DNA of 6,945 bases, taken from positions 1 to 6,945 of the forward strand of contig CAMLDJ010000287.1 in the NCBI GenBank assembly GCA_946478755.1. Reading direction: 5' to 3'. The notes under the pieces are model-generated. The model did not search any database. It was not told where the DNA came from and worked only from the letters and a program-made list of their open reading frames with translations. Origin of the DNA: an uncultured Pedobacter sp. (GTDB taxonomy: Bacteria; Bacteroidota; Bacteroidia; Sphingobacteriales; Sphingobacteriaceae). Within the stretch, counting starts at the first letter, position 1, and every line of letters starts with the position of its first letter. Below are positions 6,777 through 6,945 of this stretch, piece after piece. The position numbers were made by a program, and so were the translations under genes.

Positions 6777-6944
6777 TTACAAACTTAGTTCATCCCAATA
6801 TTCCACTGCCCTACGGTAATGCGGAATCACAATCGAACCGCCCACCAGATTAGCGATCATAAACACCTCATTGATTTCCTCATTGCTCAGCCCCTCATTG
6901 TAACATTTCTCGAGGTGGTACCGGATGCAATCATCACAGCGCAA
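6777..6944 (-). CDS. AhpD-like / carboxymuconolactone decarboxylase-family protein, 3' part only
   Basis: Only the C-terminal 55 residues are in the window; the start lies beyond the right edge. The reading frame runs from complement 6944 to TAA at 6779-6777. It contains RCDDCIRYH, the CxxCxxxH motif of AhpD-like members of the carboxymuconolactone decarboxylase family, where the two Cys and His support thiol-disulphide or peroxidase-partner chemistry. It is followed by a helix with NEGLSNEEINEVFMIA and by LVGGSIVIPH, both typical of the small helical AhpD-like fold. It ends in AVEYWDELSL. Genes of this family are often annotated as carboxymuconolactone decarboxylase, but the CxxC motif argues for a redox role instead. 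It abuts tag with no intervening base, so the two are probably one transcript. The family call is good; the specific partner is unknown. Confidence 0.82.
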   Translation of the reverse strand: MRCDDCIRYHLEKCYNEGLSNEEINEVFMIANLVGGSIVIPHYRRAVEYWDELSL

Positions 6945-6945
6945 T

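Noticed and set aside
1..6945. Mobile elements, CRISPR arrays, tRNA or rRNA genes, or a novel defence-type cluster
   Set aside because: No spaced direct repeats, terminal repeats, transposase or recombinase motifs, or structured RNA genes are visible. The gene content is housekeeping plus two exported proteins and does not form a coherent new system.

Overview
The window looks like ordinary chromosome from a member of the Bacteroidota, most likely the Sphingobacteriaceae (Pedobacter/Mucilaginibacter type). This is inferred from protein style (a 940-residue DNA polymerase I, a UPF0173 hydrolase, a YbaB protein starting MFDKLMAAQQKA), signal peptides ending just before a Gln, AT-rich leaders without Shine-Dalgarno sequences, and near-matches to the Bacteroidota -7 promoter box TAnnTTTG. 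There is no mobile element, CRISPR array, tRNA or rRNA, and no frameshifted gene.

Layout, left to right. Bases 1-232 are AT-rich and non-coding, with several small inverted repeats. A secreted M28-family zinc peptidase (233-1375, +) follows. A probable two-gene operon comes next: the YbaB/EbfC nucleoid-associated protein (1452-1757, +) and, 16 bp later, a UPF0173 metallo-beta-lactamase-fold hydrolase (1774-2451, +). The hydrolase runs tail to tail, with a 4-bp overlap, into polA (2448-5270, -), which encodes DNA polymerase I with 5'-nuclease, proofreading and polymerase domains all intact at their key residues. A 236-bp divergent intergenic region (5271-5506) holds a possible polA promoter and a perfect 9-bp hairpin. 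After it lies an exported protein of unknown function with a glycine-rich centre (5507-6211, +). One base separates its end from the end of tag (6213-6776, -), which encodes 3-methyladenine DNA glycosylase I. Directly upstream of tag, with a TAA|ATG junction, is the 3' end of an AhpD/carboxymuconolactone decarboxylase-like gene (6777-6944, -) that runs off the right edge.

Functionally, the window mixes housekeeping DNA maintenance (polA, tag, ybaB) with two exported proteins and a conserved hydrolase of unknown substrate. Tag removes alkylated adenine, and the gap left by base excision repair is the kind of substrate Pol I fills; however, the two genes are separate transcription units about 0.9 kb apart, so no joint regulation is claimed. 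I did not find a convincing new multi-gene system. The points most worth a second look are a QTDLF sliding-clamp-like motif in the Pol I linker, the glycine-rich exported protein, and the abutting AhpD-like/tag pair.
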